Part shown: positions 1 to 11,340 of the stretch, piece after piece
Numbering within the stretch: the stretch's first letter is position 1
Layout: each line of letters opens with the position of its first letter
DNA from: Ceratothoa steindachneri
Taxonomy: Eukaryota > Arthropoda > Malacostraca > Isopoda > Cymothoidae
Direction: 5' to 3'
Length of the DNA stretch: 64,000 bases
Assembly (NCBI GenBank): GCA_963969495.1
Contig: OZ018321.1
Location: forward strand, 129,615,120 to 129,679,119
The notes under the pieces: model-generated
Seen by the model: the letters and a program-made list of their open reading frames with translations, nothing else
Told to the model about the DNA's origin: nothing
The model's database searches: none
Position numbers and translations under genes: made by a program

Positions 1-272
1 CTTTATTTTAATGAATTATTTTATATTAAAAGTAAGTTTTTTAACGAGTTTAACTCTAGTTATGAAGATTTCATATAACCCCTACAGATGTAATGCTCAT
101 TCTTTATAGGTCTTATTGTTTGAATTTTTATGGTTGTGAGTTTTTTTTATTTTATGTTATGTTATTTTAAAGTTTTAATTTAAACTCTTAGATTCGTTAC
201 TAAATAATGATTTATTTTTCCAAAATAGAAGTCAAACCTTAAAAATGTGATAGATTTGTCTTTCCTTTTGAG
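1..272. other. AT-rich flank, no gene seen
   Basis: AT-rich sequence with no open frame or repeat I can name. It precedes the hAT-like coding remnant and could hold the left part of that element, but I could not recognise a terminal inverted repeat. Confidence 0.4.
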
Positions 273-2071
273 ATGGCATCAGCAAGGAAAAGGACATATC
301 AAGCAGAGTTCCTTAATTATAGCTTCACAGAAATAGAGGACAAAGGACAAATGAAACCTAAATGTGTCGTCTGTATGAAAGTACTGACTGCCGAGTCTTT
401 TAAAATAATCAACTGAAGAAACACTTTGACAAGGTTCATTTACATCTGTCTTGCAAACCACGGGAATACTTTGAGAATCTGGAAAAAACAGTCAAAAGAC
501 AGAGATTGGAAAATAACAAGAGTGCAATGTTTATCCAACGTTCAGCAGCATTAGCTAGTTTTAAAGTGGCATGGTTGGTTGCTCGAAACAAGAACCCACA
601 TACTATTGGTGAAGACTTAATCAAACCAGCTGCTGTGTAAATGGCAGAAATAATGTGTGGGCAGAAAGTAGCTAAACAACTGAATACAGTGCCTTTGTCT
701 GTAAGAGTTATTAAAGAAAGAATTTCAATCTTAGCAGAAAATGTGAGAGAACAAGTGATTTCTTTAGTAAAAAGAGTAAAGAGTTTGCCATTCAACTTGA
801 TGAGACTACAGATATCAGTAGCATTTCGCAGCTGATGGTATACTTCGATACAGGGGTTCTGATGAAATTGAAGAAGAAATGTTGCTATGTTCTCCTCTTG
901 AGTTGAGAACTCGTGGTATTGATGTGTTCAATAAGGTTGATGCATACTTCAAAAAACAAAGTGTTGATTTAGAGTAGGAAGTTTGTATTGCAGTATCAGT
1001 TGATGGAGCTTCTGCCATGCTTAGTCATGTCACTGGTTTTGTGGCTTTTGCCAAACAACAGAATCCAAATATTCAGGTCATCCATTGTATGATACATTGC
1101 CAGGCATTAGTTGTGAAGGATTTGGAACCAGAAGTGGAAGCTGTGTTGAATGATGTAATTAAGATTGTCAATGTTGTAAAAGGGCATGCACTAAACACGA
1201 GGACGTTTCGTGATTTATGTGGGAATGGAGAGGCTGAATATTCAACCCTTCTTCCCCATACGGAAGTGAGGTGGCTTTCACGTAGAAATGTCCTGAATAG
1301 AGTGTGGGCTCTTAAAACCGAACTTGAAATAATTCTGACTGATCAAAAACACACACTTGCAGACAAGTTTAGAAAATCTACTTGGCTAGCTCTTCTTGCA
1401 TACTTAGCTGACATTTTTGGGCATGTAAATGCGCTGAACAAGGAATTGCAAGGAAAGAACATTAATCTCATCTTAGCAAGGGAAAAATTTCAGCATTTGT
1501 ATCAAAGCTTCAGTATTGGAACCAAAAAGTAAATGCTAATAAGATTGCTGTCTTTCCAAACCAGGCAGAGTTTTGGGAATAATGTGAAGACTGCAGTCTT
1601 AGTGACATGAAGGAATAAGTCACAAGGTACCTGACCAAAGTTAGGAATAGGTTCTGTGACTACTTTCCAGAGCTTGATTCACATACTGTCAGCTGGGTTG
1701 TAAATCCCTTCAAATGTGAACTGGCTGATTTGCCTGAAGAACCTGGAGGATTGGCAGCAGAGCTTATTGAACTGCGTTCTAACAGTAAAACAAGCATAAA
1801 ATTTGAGAACAAGAAAGACCTCTCAAGTTTTTGGATGTCAAAAGCTGCAAAGGCTTATAAAACTGCACATTTGTAAACAACTAAAATGCTGCTACCTTTT
1901 GCAATAATCTACCTTTGCGAACAAGGTTTTTCTACCCTTATAAATCTACAAACAAAATACAGGAACCCGTTGGGTCCTGAAGACAGCATCAAAATAGCAG
2001 TGACATCAAAAATCCCTGATATTGAAATTGTTGTATCAAAGATGAAACAGTATCATTTTTCCAAAGCATGA
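273..2071 (+). pseudogene. hAT-superfamily transposase (ZBED/SCAND3-like), decayed
   Basis: Seen: an ATG at 273 opens a frame that, across several frameshifts and stops, follows the order of a hAT transposase. A BED-type zinc finger is visible as CVVC near 363-374 and HFDKVH near 423-440. A DDE-like segment follows with SVDGASAM near 1000-1020, then IHCMIHCQAL near 1080-1110 and HTEVRWLSRRNVL near 1258-1293. The C-terminal hAT dimerisation region is at 1886-2071 (LLPFAIIYLCEQGFSTL). Damage: a frameshift near 416, an in-frame TAA at 638-640 and further frame changes between 835 and 1890. Known: hAT transposases cut and paste elements with 8-bp target duplications, and ZBED/SCAND3-type host genes derive from them. 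Inference: a dead element copy. No terminal inverted repeats were recognised. The family call is firm; the subfamily is tentative. Confidence 0.85.
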
Positions 2072-2505
2072 GGGAGCTGATATATTCAAGTTTTCAATAA
2101 TTTTTTCATTAGTTTTATTTGTGTACCATTCTCATGCCAGAAAGGGTAAACATTTTTTCCCATAATAGAGGATTCAATAACATTTTCTTATTTTGTTTTT
2201 GTACGAATTTTAAATACATGATAGTAATAGTCAATAATTTTGCTTGTGTGCCATGTTTATAAATATATAATTTCCTACATTTTTTTCTTGTGTGCTATTT
2301 CCATGCCAAAAAGACGGACTTTTATTTCCTAATGATAGATGAAATAAAAAATTAAACCTTATCCCAATATAAATTTTTTTGTGTCTTTATTATCCATGAT
2401 TTTTATAAGTAAATTGGTTTGTCCCCCAGAGTACTTCAAAGTCAGGGGTAAATTCATTTTACTAGAAACTCTTTTGGGGTAACACCCAAAAATGTAACCC
2501 GACCC
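2072..2505. other. AT-rich spacer after the hAT remnant
   Basis: Contains two loosely similar stretches in which a run like gtgtaccattctcatgcc recurs near 2123, 2250 and 2300. This suggests a degenerate ~100-bp repeat, probably the 3' untranslated part of the hAT copy. No coding signal is seen. Confidence 0.35.
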
Positions 2506-3163
2506 CTAAACTATACTAAGAAAGACTGGTCGTCTCGAACAAATATGACTTCATTTAGAGCTGCCAATATATTGGAAGAACCTTTAGTTGAGCGAGAGGA
2601 GATCATTTTCCCTTTTTTGCACATCAAACTCGGATTGGTCAAGCAATTCGTCAAAGCTCTTGACAAGAATGAGAAGTACTTCAAGTATATCAGCAATGTA
2701 TTTCCAGGCTTTACGATAGAAAAACTTAAAGCAGGGATTTTTTTATGGACCGCAGATCCGTAAGCTCTCGAAGGACACAAATTTCTAGAAAACGATGAGC
2801 GAAAACGAAGCATCAGCTTGGCGAGCCTTTGTAGATTTAGTGCAAGATTTGATTGGTAAATACAAAAGTGAAAACTATAAAACTTTGTTTCCAACTAGGT
2901 ATCAACTTTTTCGGGATATTAGAGCGAATATGAGGTTCAAAATGAATTTTCTTTTCAGTAATCTTGATCGTTTGCATTAAAATTCCTGAGATGTTAGCGG
3001 CGAACAATACGAACAATTCTATCACGATATCAAAAGGATCGAAACAAGGTACCAATAAAGTAGGGGCGCTATGAGGATGGGAGACTATTACTGGTGTTTA
3101 AAACGAGATACTCCTGTTGCTCAACATTTGCGCTGGACAAATGAACGTAAATTTATTCCATAA
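2506..3163 (+). pseudogene. Decayed copy of a repeat-borne arthropod protein of unknown function
   Basis: Seen: one frame from about 2506 to 2750 (DWSSRT, then FLHIKLGLVKQFVKALDK near 2620-2670) and a second frame from about 2752 to the TAA at 3161-3163. The second frame carries IRKLSKDTNF, SENEASAWRAF, GEQYEQFYHDIKRI and MGDYYWCLKRDTP. The order matches, from memory, an uncharacterised protein that recurs in many arthropod and some cnidarian assemblies, with hallmarks PPLHIKLGL and a terminal MADYCW-like block. Damage: a frameshift at about 2747-2752, stops near 2790, 2978 and 2987, and one at 3058. The function of the family is unknown to me. It is usually multicopy, so a mobile or mobilised sequence is likely. 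No terminal repeats seen. Confidence 0.6.
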
Positions 3164-3837
3164 ATTTATTGCCAAAACTCTTTGCTAACGTGCATTTTCA
3201 ATTTTCAATTTTTATTTGTGCTTTGTTTGTTTATGTGTTATGCTCACTTTATTACTTCATATTATTTGCCTCTTGTATGAATAAAATACTTTGTTAGAGA
3301 AACACTAGTTTATTTCCAATAAAAAATGCTAATATTAACTCGTACACTGTTGGAAATATCTTTACGCGCATTTTTAGCATCTAATAAAGGCAAAATGGAG
3401 ATGAGGAAGAGAGAGAAAACAAGACCTGATGGAGAAAAACTGAAGTTACGAGTATTTTCAAATTTACCAGGTAAAATCATTGAAGAAGGCGTTGAAATAT
3501 TCCTTGCACCAGACAAAATATTTTTTTGTGACCAGTGTAATAATTAAAAAACCAAAACCAAAACTAAAAACAAAACAAATACAATAACACAAATATTAAC
3601 ATGAAAATAATAAAAAACGGAAAACAATAATAATCAACAAAAAACAACAAAAACAAAAGAATACACAAACCCAAACCAAAATAAACAACAAACCTATAAT
3701 AAAAAACAACACAAAACTTAAAAAATAATAAATCAATAATAACAATTCTAATAATAATAAAACGGCAAAGTTGTGCTGAGAAGGGGCGATGGGTAAGCGC
3801 ACTAACAACTTTCCCAGGCACCAGCGACAGGGCTATT
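3164..3837. other. Spacer with small ORF and A-rich tract
   Basis: A 73-codon open frame lies at 3326-3547 (plus); it is lysine/arginine-rich (KGKMEMRKREKTRPDGEKLK) and resembles nothing I recognise. From 3544 to about 3770 the plus strand is a degenerate (AAAAC)n / (AATAA)n tract with almost no G. It could be a diverged poly(A)-type tail of a retroelement or simple sequence. Confidence 0.35.
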
Positions 3838-5620
3838 GAGAAGAAATTTAATTCTTTAAGACGGTCCTCGTATGGGTTGTTTTTAAACTAGTTACCATTT
3901 TGGTAACTCTTCGTTGAATCCACTGTAGCATGTTTATATCCTTTTGGTAGTTAGGGCACCAGGCTTAAGCACAATGTTCCAGAAGAGGCCGGACTATAGT
4001 GTCGTAGAGTATAAGTGTTACTTCTTTCTAGTTGTCCTCGAATGACCTGCCTATAAATACATTCATTTTGTTCCACTCCTCGTAACTCTGTGTCTTGTTA
4101 ATTGGGTTTTTAGGTTACGTAATACCCTTACTCCTAAATCTATTTCCTTATCTACTCTTTTCAATCGTGTTGTATTTATTGAATAATATTCCTTTTATTT
4201 AGATTTACAATGATGAGCACTTTACATTTATCCGCGTTCGAGCATATTTGTCAAGTTAGGCCCCTCGTGATAACGCGCCCAATTTATATTGCTTATTTTT
4301 TCCTATCTTCTGTAACTCTACAGTATGGAAGATTGGTGAATCATCCGCATACTTTGCCCATTGTGCAAGTGCAACCTTCACCAATGTCGTTAATGTAGTT
4401 TAGAAACACCGACACTTAAACTCAGCTCTCTGGATCCTCGCTGGGTATATATTGACGGATGTTAGACCCTTGCTATTTATCACTACTCTCTGCCTTGATC
4501 TGTTGAACCAATTATGAATTCATTTTGATATATCGTCCTGTATTCCCTGCGATTGTAATTTTATCATTAGACATTTTTGGGGGAACTTTGTCGAAGGACT
4601 TCTGGAAATCGAGTATATAATTTCAACGGTTTTAATCTTATCGTATCTAAACTAATGAACTACAGAATTAGGACCAGGAAAGACCCCAGTGTCTACTCAA
4701 GGCCATTCCGAGAACTTATTAGATCTTTCTACCTCAACTTTGGGAGTGCAGTCAAATGCATTTAATTGTGCTATATCGACCAGGTACACAATTACCTAAT
4801 CAAATCATCGAATTTCTATCTACGTATTCAATCATCTATGGCTATACTTTGATCTATTACAATTTAATTTATCTACGAGTGTACGCATTACTGTACATCA
4901 CTAATACGCATACTCCCCGCACTAAAATAGCTGATAAGAACGATCTCTTTTGTCCCGTAGACAATCAGCTAGTGTGTAAAAAATAATGAAAAGAAAGCCA
5001 GAAAGATAAGAAGAAAAGACATTGAGACTCATTCTCTACAACGTGGGTGTGTATTCCTTCTTTTGTAAAAGAAAAAACTGCTCTTTGCTCCTAATGGGTT
5101 GGATTTAAACGCAAATAGTATTTGTCGAGTCTGCTTTTAAATATATTAATCAACGTACCCTTGACTACTAGGTCGGTTAGGATATTCCATGTTTGAGTGA
5201 TTTTATAGCTAAATAAATTAGGCGCTATACCACAGGTTGTTGTTGACTAATATATTTATATTTTGGCGGGTATTCACTCGAATCTATTAGGTTTGAGTGG
5301 CAAGGAAGTTTGTTACGTGAGCCATACTAGGTATATTTCAGAATACTGTTTGCCTCCAAATGGTTCACGATTCTAGAAATTCCTTATGATGATTCAAGAA
5401 TTTTGTTCAAAACAGAAGTTAAGACAATTTCCGATATTGTTAAGGTGTAGATTTTTTACCCATTTTAAATAGTAGTGTTGCACTCAAAAGCTTCAACTTG
5501 TCTGGCATAGTGCCCTTCTGCAAGAATCTATTGAAAAGCAGTGTACGTGGTTGGGAAAGGTTCTATTAGAACTTATGGTGGGATAATTTCTAGCCCTACT
5601 GATGTGTTTGAGTTAAGCTT
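3838..5620 (-). pseudogene. CR1-like LINE reverse transcriptase, decayed
   Basis: Read on the minus strand from 5620 downwards, fragments follow the order of a CR1/Rex-type LINE ORF2: a PPxVL-like block near 5580; LTSVLNKILE near 5410; YGSRNKLPCHSNLID near 5290-5330 (the usual GFRKxRSCxTNL block); DFQKSFDKVP near 4590-4610; LNYINDIG near 4375-4400; and a thumb block with RPLLEHCA near 3970-3995 followed by QRRVTKM near 3900. The catalytic YADD block is reduced to a broken frame near 4335-4350. The stretch from about 4760 to 5250 is longer than the family needs and may hold an insertion. Stops and frameshifts occur throughout, and no endonuclease domain is visible. Known: such elements transpose by target-primed reverse transcription. 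This copy is dead and probably 5' truncated. Confidence 0.75.
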
Positions 5621-6042
5621 TGACAAAAGCTTTAAAAAATCGTTTTTACTTTCGAGCTTTGGGAGCCTGAATCTATGAGAGACAGAAAATAAAATGAAGA
5701 AGAAAACAAAATAAAAAAAGAAGAAAGAAAAAATAGTAAAGGGAAAGAAAAGGGAGAAGGAAAAAGAAGAAAAAGTGGAAAAGGAAAGAAAAGAGAGAAA
5801 GAAAGAGAACGAAGAAAGGAATATACAGAAAGAAATAGAAATTTAGAAATTTTAAAGAAATAAAAAGAGAGAATAGACAGAGAGAGAGACAAACTGAAAA
5901 TCAGATAAATAGACAGACATGGATAGAAGGACAGTCATAGACCGAGACAGACAGGCAGTAAGTAATACAGACTGAGGCGGACACACAGTCAGAAGGAGAC
6001 ATATAGAGGGAGGCGACTGAGAGAGACAGAAAAATGGACCAA

Positions 6043-6045
<3 letters not shown>
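5621..6045. repeat. Purine-rich degenerate simple sequence
   Basis: The plus strand is almost entirely A and G (AAAGAGA, GAAGAAA, AGACAG variants) from about 5680. It grades from an A-rich form into AGACAG and then into pure GA. Open frames here are artefacts of the composition. Confidence 0.8.
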
Positions 6046-6127
<82 letters not shown>

Positions 6128-6130
6128 AGA
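6046..6130. repeat. (GA)n microsatellite
   Basis: An essentially perfect GA dinucleotide run of about 75 bases, broken only near its right end (GAAGAGAGA). It sits inside the longer purine-rich tract. Confidence 0.95.
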
Positions 6131-6545
6131 GATAAACTCACACCAGCAATCTTTTGGTTGAATTAATTCCCTGGGTAATTGCAGGGCAGTTTTAGCTACA
6201 CTCACCACACATCCTTAGCGATCCTAAATTAAATGCTAATATGACATCATACCGCTCAATGAAGGCAATTTAGTATTAAGAAATAATTACTTTTTTATTA
6301 AAAGAATTTTCCTTTTTCAGCAGATTTCGGATTCGTAGTCATCACAATGGCGAGTTGATTTTAATTACATGTTATTGTGAATTATCCCTGAAATACTTTC
6401 TTCAGAGTCTTAGGTTATCCAAAATAGTCCACATCAGGAAAAAGAACTTCGAAGGGCATTTTATGTCTTTGTTTACCTACAGAACAATAACATATTTAGG
6501 TTGTGTTTATTTCATTATCGTCCTTTTATCACACTATAAATAAAT
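6131..6545. other. Unique-looking spacer between two purine-rich tracts
   Basis: Mixed-composition sequence with no recognised domain in any frame. A 62-codon frame at 6355-6543 (plus) has no recognisable feature. Confidence 0.35.
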
Positions 6546-6955
6546 TTCAAGGAAAAATAGAGAAAAAAGACAAAGAGAGAGAGAGAGAGAAAAACAAAGT
6601 AAGAGTGAGACAAACAGATACAGAGATGAAGAGAAAGAGATAGAGGTAAAGAAACAGAGAAACAAATTGAGAGAGAGAGACAAACAGATAAATTTAGAGA
6701 AAGAAGAAAAATAGAAAGAGAAACATATATAGGATCAAAAAGAGAGAAAATAGAGAGAGAAACCGAAAGAAACACAAAGAGAGGAGTAGAGAGAAAGAGA
6801 AAGTGTAAAATACAAAAACAGAGCGAGACAAACAGAGACAACCAAATAAACAGACGCAAACAGATAGATAGAGAGAGAAAGAGAAAACAGATAGAAACAC
6901 CGAAACAGACAGAGATATAAAAACAGAGATTAACAGACAGAGACAAAGAATACGC
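6546..6955. repeat. Degenerate AGAGAC/ACAGAG simple-repeat tract
   Basis: Purine-rich repeat built from AGAGA, ACAGA and AAACAG variants on the plus strand. Long minus-strand frames encode only Leu/Phe/Ser/Val simple sequence and are not counted as genes. Confidence 0.8.
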
Positions 6956-7997
6956 ACTATCAACAAGAAGACCTCTCACTCCTCAAACTCCATTCTTGAT
7001 AAGTCTGCAACCTACTTTAAGGATACTAATCGGATTAATGCATCCAAAGGTTTTAAGGGAAAACCGAAATTTCCTTAGCCATTTGATACTTATGACACCT
7101 GATTCGCAAGTGTGTTGTCGTGCATAATTTGGAATAGATGTTGTGTGGGTTATTTTTATTAGGTGCTTTAAAGAAGAAGCAATATTTTGTTAAAACTATT
7201 TCGCAGAGGGGCTTCGTATCCGAGCGTTTATAGGATTCATGATCCGAAAGATCATAAATCTGAGCGAAGGAGACGCTGGTAATTTAGGACATATCTCCTT
7301 AAAATGGACTTACGCCAAGTGAGCTCATCATTTACAGAACTACCATTCAACATATGCATCTTTGTATACAGAAAGAATCATATCAAAGAAAGAATAGGTA
7401 TTAAAAATTTCTCAGTTTTGTTTTAAGGTAAATTTTTATGCGTTTTTTTCTTAGAATTGAAAAAAGGGGGCTCAAAAATCAAGTAAAGAGCCATACATGA
7501 GTGTATGACGTCAATGGAAGTTTTTTTGCGAATCGATAAGCGTGGTCATAATTCTAACACCTCCTTAGACATTCCGGACGGTGGCAGCGAATATAACTGA
7601 ATTACAAGAATGCCAAAAATGGATAATTGTTTTTTTTTAATTTAAGAGGTTATTTTCCTCATTAAAAGATTGACATGTAACTACCAAGCTTAAAAAAAAT
7701 AAACAGGTATTGAAAAAAAATATTCATAAGCACAATGTGATTACCGCTAAACAAATTGAAAATGAAGGTAAAATTTTTCTACGAATAATTTGTATTATAT
7801 ATATTTTATTATTATAGTAAATACAAAATAATGGTCTCTCAAATTAAAAGAGGGTGTGGCATATAATTATAAGCGAATAAGCGCGAATTTGTTTATTTTG
7901 GGGAAAATTTGGATTGAATAAAGTTTCAGGGTTGACACCGGCTTGTTCCTCAGAAAGAATCCCAACATGGGAGAGTATCCATAACTGACAACTTAGG
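6956..7997. other. AT-rich spacer, no gene seen
   Basis: No recognisable coding domain. A small hairpin lies at about 7232-7248, where ATGATC and GATCAT enclose a CGAAA loop. Otherwise it is featureless AT-rich sequence with several poly(T)/poly(A) runs. Confidence 0.35.
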
Positions 7998-8200
7998 CTC
8001 TCGTGGCAGACTGGACAAGTCACTGGATTCTAACTCTAGGGACTCGGGTTCGATTTTGATTAAAAGTGGACACAAAGCTTATTGGTGACTTAAGAAACAC
8101 CCGCCAATTAAGGCTGTCTACTTAGACATACGCATGCGTGCAAGCAGTTCCATTTAAATACGTCATCAAGCCTAGCCATTTACAACACTTCTTTCCTTCA
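7998..8200 (+). repeat. Possible tRNA-derived SINE
   Basis: The segment 7998-8065 has tRNA-like internal promoter boxes. An A-box-like TGGCAGACTGG lies near 8005-8015 and a B-box-like GGTTCGATTTT near 8046-8056. They are spaced as in a tRNA gene, with a possible anticodon-like TCT near 8030. Pairing of the stems is poor, so it is not a functional tRNA. SINEs are commonly headed by such a sequence. The tail is not defined and no second copy was noticed in the window, so this is a suggestion only. Confidence 0.4.
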
Positions 8201-9780
8201 CACACATTACTTGTCTGTATATGGAATCTGACCAAATGAGGCAAATGATTCTCCTCTTGGGGAGTCTCTTTTCTCCTTTTAAAAACTCTTCGCTCAGAAC
8301 CATTTGAGATACCTTTGTTATGCTTGGCGTTATTCTTGTTTTTTTTAGTAGAACTTCGCTTCTAAGCTTTGATTGGAACTTTTGCAATAACTTATACAAG
8401 CCTTTTAACATTGTTATAAGTATAGACACATAGGGCTTTCAAAATATTTTGTTAGTCGATGCCTCACAGTCACCGGGAATTGGCCACAATTTAATAACAT
8501 GCATCCAGACCACGCACCAATCACCCACCGATGCGTTGGCAAGTTAATATCCAAATTTAAGAAAACTGAGTCCGTAGCTGACATGTATCGCAACCGACCA
8601 TCAGAAACTCTTAAGGACGACGACACTAGTACCAATGTGTTGGCTAGGTTAGTCGTCAGTTCCAGTTAAATGGGGATCTCTAAGCGCAGTAGACCCCGCA
8701 TCTTGACATTTCATCCCTGAGATCCATACAAACTGCAACCCAATCAGCGTTTAAGTGATAGAAATTTTATTCTTGCGAATGCGCAGAAGAACAATGCGTG
8801 AATGATGCAACATTTCCATAATAAATCTGTTAACTGTTAAAAAACGACCTTTAGGTTTCCGGAGATTCAATCATCAGAACACTCGATACCAGTTAGTAAA
8901 CAATCATCATTGATTTATTGCTTCCAAGGAGCAAGGTGCTCAAAGCCTTACGGTTTGGCGCTGGATAAGGAAAGACAGAATCGATGGTCCCTTCTTTTTT
9001 CACGAGACGGTAACCGGTGATATGTACATAGAGATGTTGCAGTAGGAAGCATTTCTGAACCTGTTGAGCCCAGCAGGCGACTAATTGGAGTAGGTTCGGC
9101 AGGATGAGGCACATCTGCAATAAGTCACAACAGTTAGAAATCACTTTGACAAACTAAATTGAACGAAGAGGACATATTGAGTTTCTACAAAGGAGCTCTA
9201 ATATTACTCAACTGGATTTTTAATTGTGGGGCTACCTGAAAGCAAAATTGAGAGCATTTTTTCCCTTATAGAATGGATCGCGAAGGTGTAGCAAGCGCGT
9301 AATGGGAATTGCCTTTTCAATTATGTGTACGACAAAACGGCGGGCATTTTCTAACAGATTAAGTAATAATTTGTTTGGACTATTTTTTAATTTTATTGAT
9401 TTTTCCTCAGTCCTGACTTACACAACACCCTATCGATTAACTTTAATTAAGCGGGAAAAGCGGAGAGTTTTGGTAATCTATTGACTATTATTGCTTCCTT
9501 TCCTTTGGTACGTCCCCACCGCACTGTTCTTATAGCTAGAAGTAGTGGACCCGTATATAAGTAATTTATCAGCGCTAAGACGCCAATACACAAACCGAAC
9601 TAATATTTTTGTTTGCTCATACACAGACGCAAGTAGTTTTAAGAATAAGAGTGATCAATTAAAAGAGTTTAAACTTTTTAGTTGGAAACTAAAAATTCAA
9701 GATAATATAAAAAAAAATAGTGTGGGAGTTATATTATATATAACAAAACAACTAAACGTAATAAGGGCTGGTATAAGGAA

Positions 9781-9817
<37 letters not shown>

Positions 9818-10100
9818 CAGACCTTTTAGCTGCTGAAATTGAGATAAAGTGCAGCAAAATTAATCTTGTTTTCAACAGGTTGCCAAGACGTGGATAAATT
9901 GACGATAGCATTTTCTTTTAGACACTTTACACGTTAGTTAGGCAAATAATAAGAGTTATATGCATTAACTTTATTTTTGAACGGAATTTTAAAAAAGAAT
10001 TGGAAGACAGTTATGGAAAATGTCTCCAAGATTGTATAAGTAATAACTTTCTGAATCAAGATGTTGATGAGTCTGGAGTGGTAGGTGATACAAATATACC
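8201..10100. other. No recognised gene; small ORFs and a (TA)n run
   Basis: Several short frames exist (minus 8172-8429, 8414-8635 and 8893-9144; plus 9302-9484 and 9545-9829). None shows a motif I know, and none has neighbours or a start context that would make it credible. A (TA)n microsatellite lies at about 9783-9815 inside the last of them. The rest reads as old, diverged sequence. Confidence 0.4.
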
Positions 10101-10330
10101 AATTATGTATTATATTTATTTTCAAAGTCACTTAGAAATTCTTCTTAGTTGCTCGAGTCAGCGGCTAGTACTCACGTGAAGGTAGAGCATGGAGGCTGGC
10201 TGTGGAGCAAGTGAGGCAGTTGAGCGAATGGGGACTCGATCGTACACAAAATGATTCCCATCTCTCCTCAGTGCCACTAAGTAGGTCCACTGGCGTGAAA
10301 TTGTCAGGTATCGCCATCATATCGTTGCCA
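10101..10330. repeat. Left copy of a diverged ~230-bp direct repeat
   Basis: Aligns by eye with 11110-11340. Shared runs include TATATTTATTT near the start, GTTGCTC, GAGTTGAGCGAATGG-like sequence, GTACCACTAA/GTGCCACTAA and TCGCCATCAT near the end. The orientation is the same. It could be a duplicated LINE 3' end or an old pair of long terminal repeats around a ~780-bp interior. Confidence 0.6.
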
Positions 10331-11109
10331 GTGATCGTTGGCTGTGACAGGAGGATAAGATTCGGGTCCCCATTGAAAGAAGTAGGGGAAATTAGTCATT
10401 GGCTTCCCTCAACACGGAAGCCACAAGGTGACAGGCAGTGAAAGGCCGAAAGGCTTTAAGTTTGAATTTCTGGTGATATCAGCGCCAGTTTGATTTCTTA
10501 CTATCAAATTCTTCCTTCAGGGAAGACCCACACCGACCCGAGAACCGAGAGCGCGAGCGGAAACCAGGAGTCCGACCTAATAACGAAGTTTTACTTCGCA
10601 GTTCCTTGGCTAGTATCTGGACCACCTCGATGATTTTGTCAATCTTTTCTTATGCGATGAGCGGTCCTAGGCAGCCGGAGAGCTGCGCGAACCTCAATAG
10701 TTGGAACATTGTAGTCGGCAACTTTGAATAGCTTATGACCAAATAACACATCCCGAGCTAAGAAGCGGCTCGGCAGTCTCAGAAAAGCTATCGAGAGGTT
10801 TAACCTCCCCAGTGCCTCCAAGATGTGTGTTATGTAAATGGCGAGACGAGGAAAGAAGACTTGCCTCAGATGCACCGCCAGGAAGTCGACGCCTGCGGTG
10901 TCTCGGAGTTACAGAAGGAAAGTTGTTGGCTTCTGCTTACCCAAGGAATTTTCCTGGTGAGATTCTGCCATCTTTGCTGCAACGAAGGATAGAGGTGCCA
11001 AAAGACGATAGCCTTGAGAGGCTCTTAATTCTTCTGATCTGAATCGCCGAACAATTTGCCGTGTCCGTGGGAAAATCAACAATGGAGCGGATCGTTATAC
11101 AAAAAATCC
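10331..11109. other. Sequence between the two diverged direct repeats
   Basis: Moderately GC-richer than its surroundings. Frames at 10639-10875 (minus) and 10812-11042 (plus) overlap and neither has a recognisable motif. It could be the tail of a second LINE copy or the interior of a small element; I cannot decide. Confidence 0.35.
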
Positions 11110-11340
11110 AATTAAATATTATATTTATTTACAAAGACAGGTAGTATTTATTCTTTGTTGCTCAGATCAAGTGGCTGTAGCTTGCGTTAATGGAGAGCTT
11201 AGATGTAAGACGTGGAGCGAGTGAGTGAGTTGAGCGAATGGCGAGGAAATATGAAAGCATAATATGATTCGAATTTTTTCTGAGTACCACTAAATTGGCT
11301 CGATAGCATGAGTTTGCCAGGTTTCGCCATCATGTGGATT
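11110..11340. repeat. Right copy of a diverged ~230-bp direct repeat
   Basis: Partner of 10101-10330. It abuts the 3' side of the minus-strand LINE that follows, which fits a LINE 3' tail duplicated or present twice. Confidence 0.6.

Noticed and set aside
5852..6979. Long minus-strand open frames rich in Ser, Leu and Phe
   Set aside because: They are translations of the purine-rich simple repeat on the plus strand; no domain and no start context.
7998..8070. Functional tRNA gene
   Set aside because: Internal boxes are present but the acceptor and other stems pair poorly.
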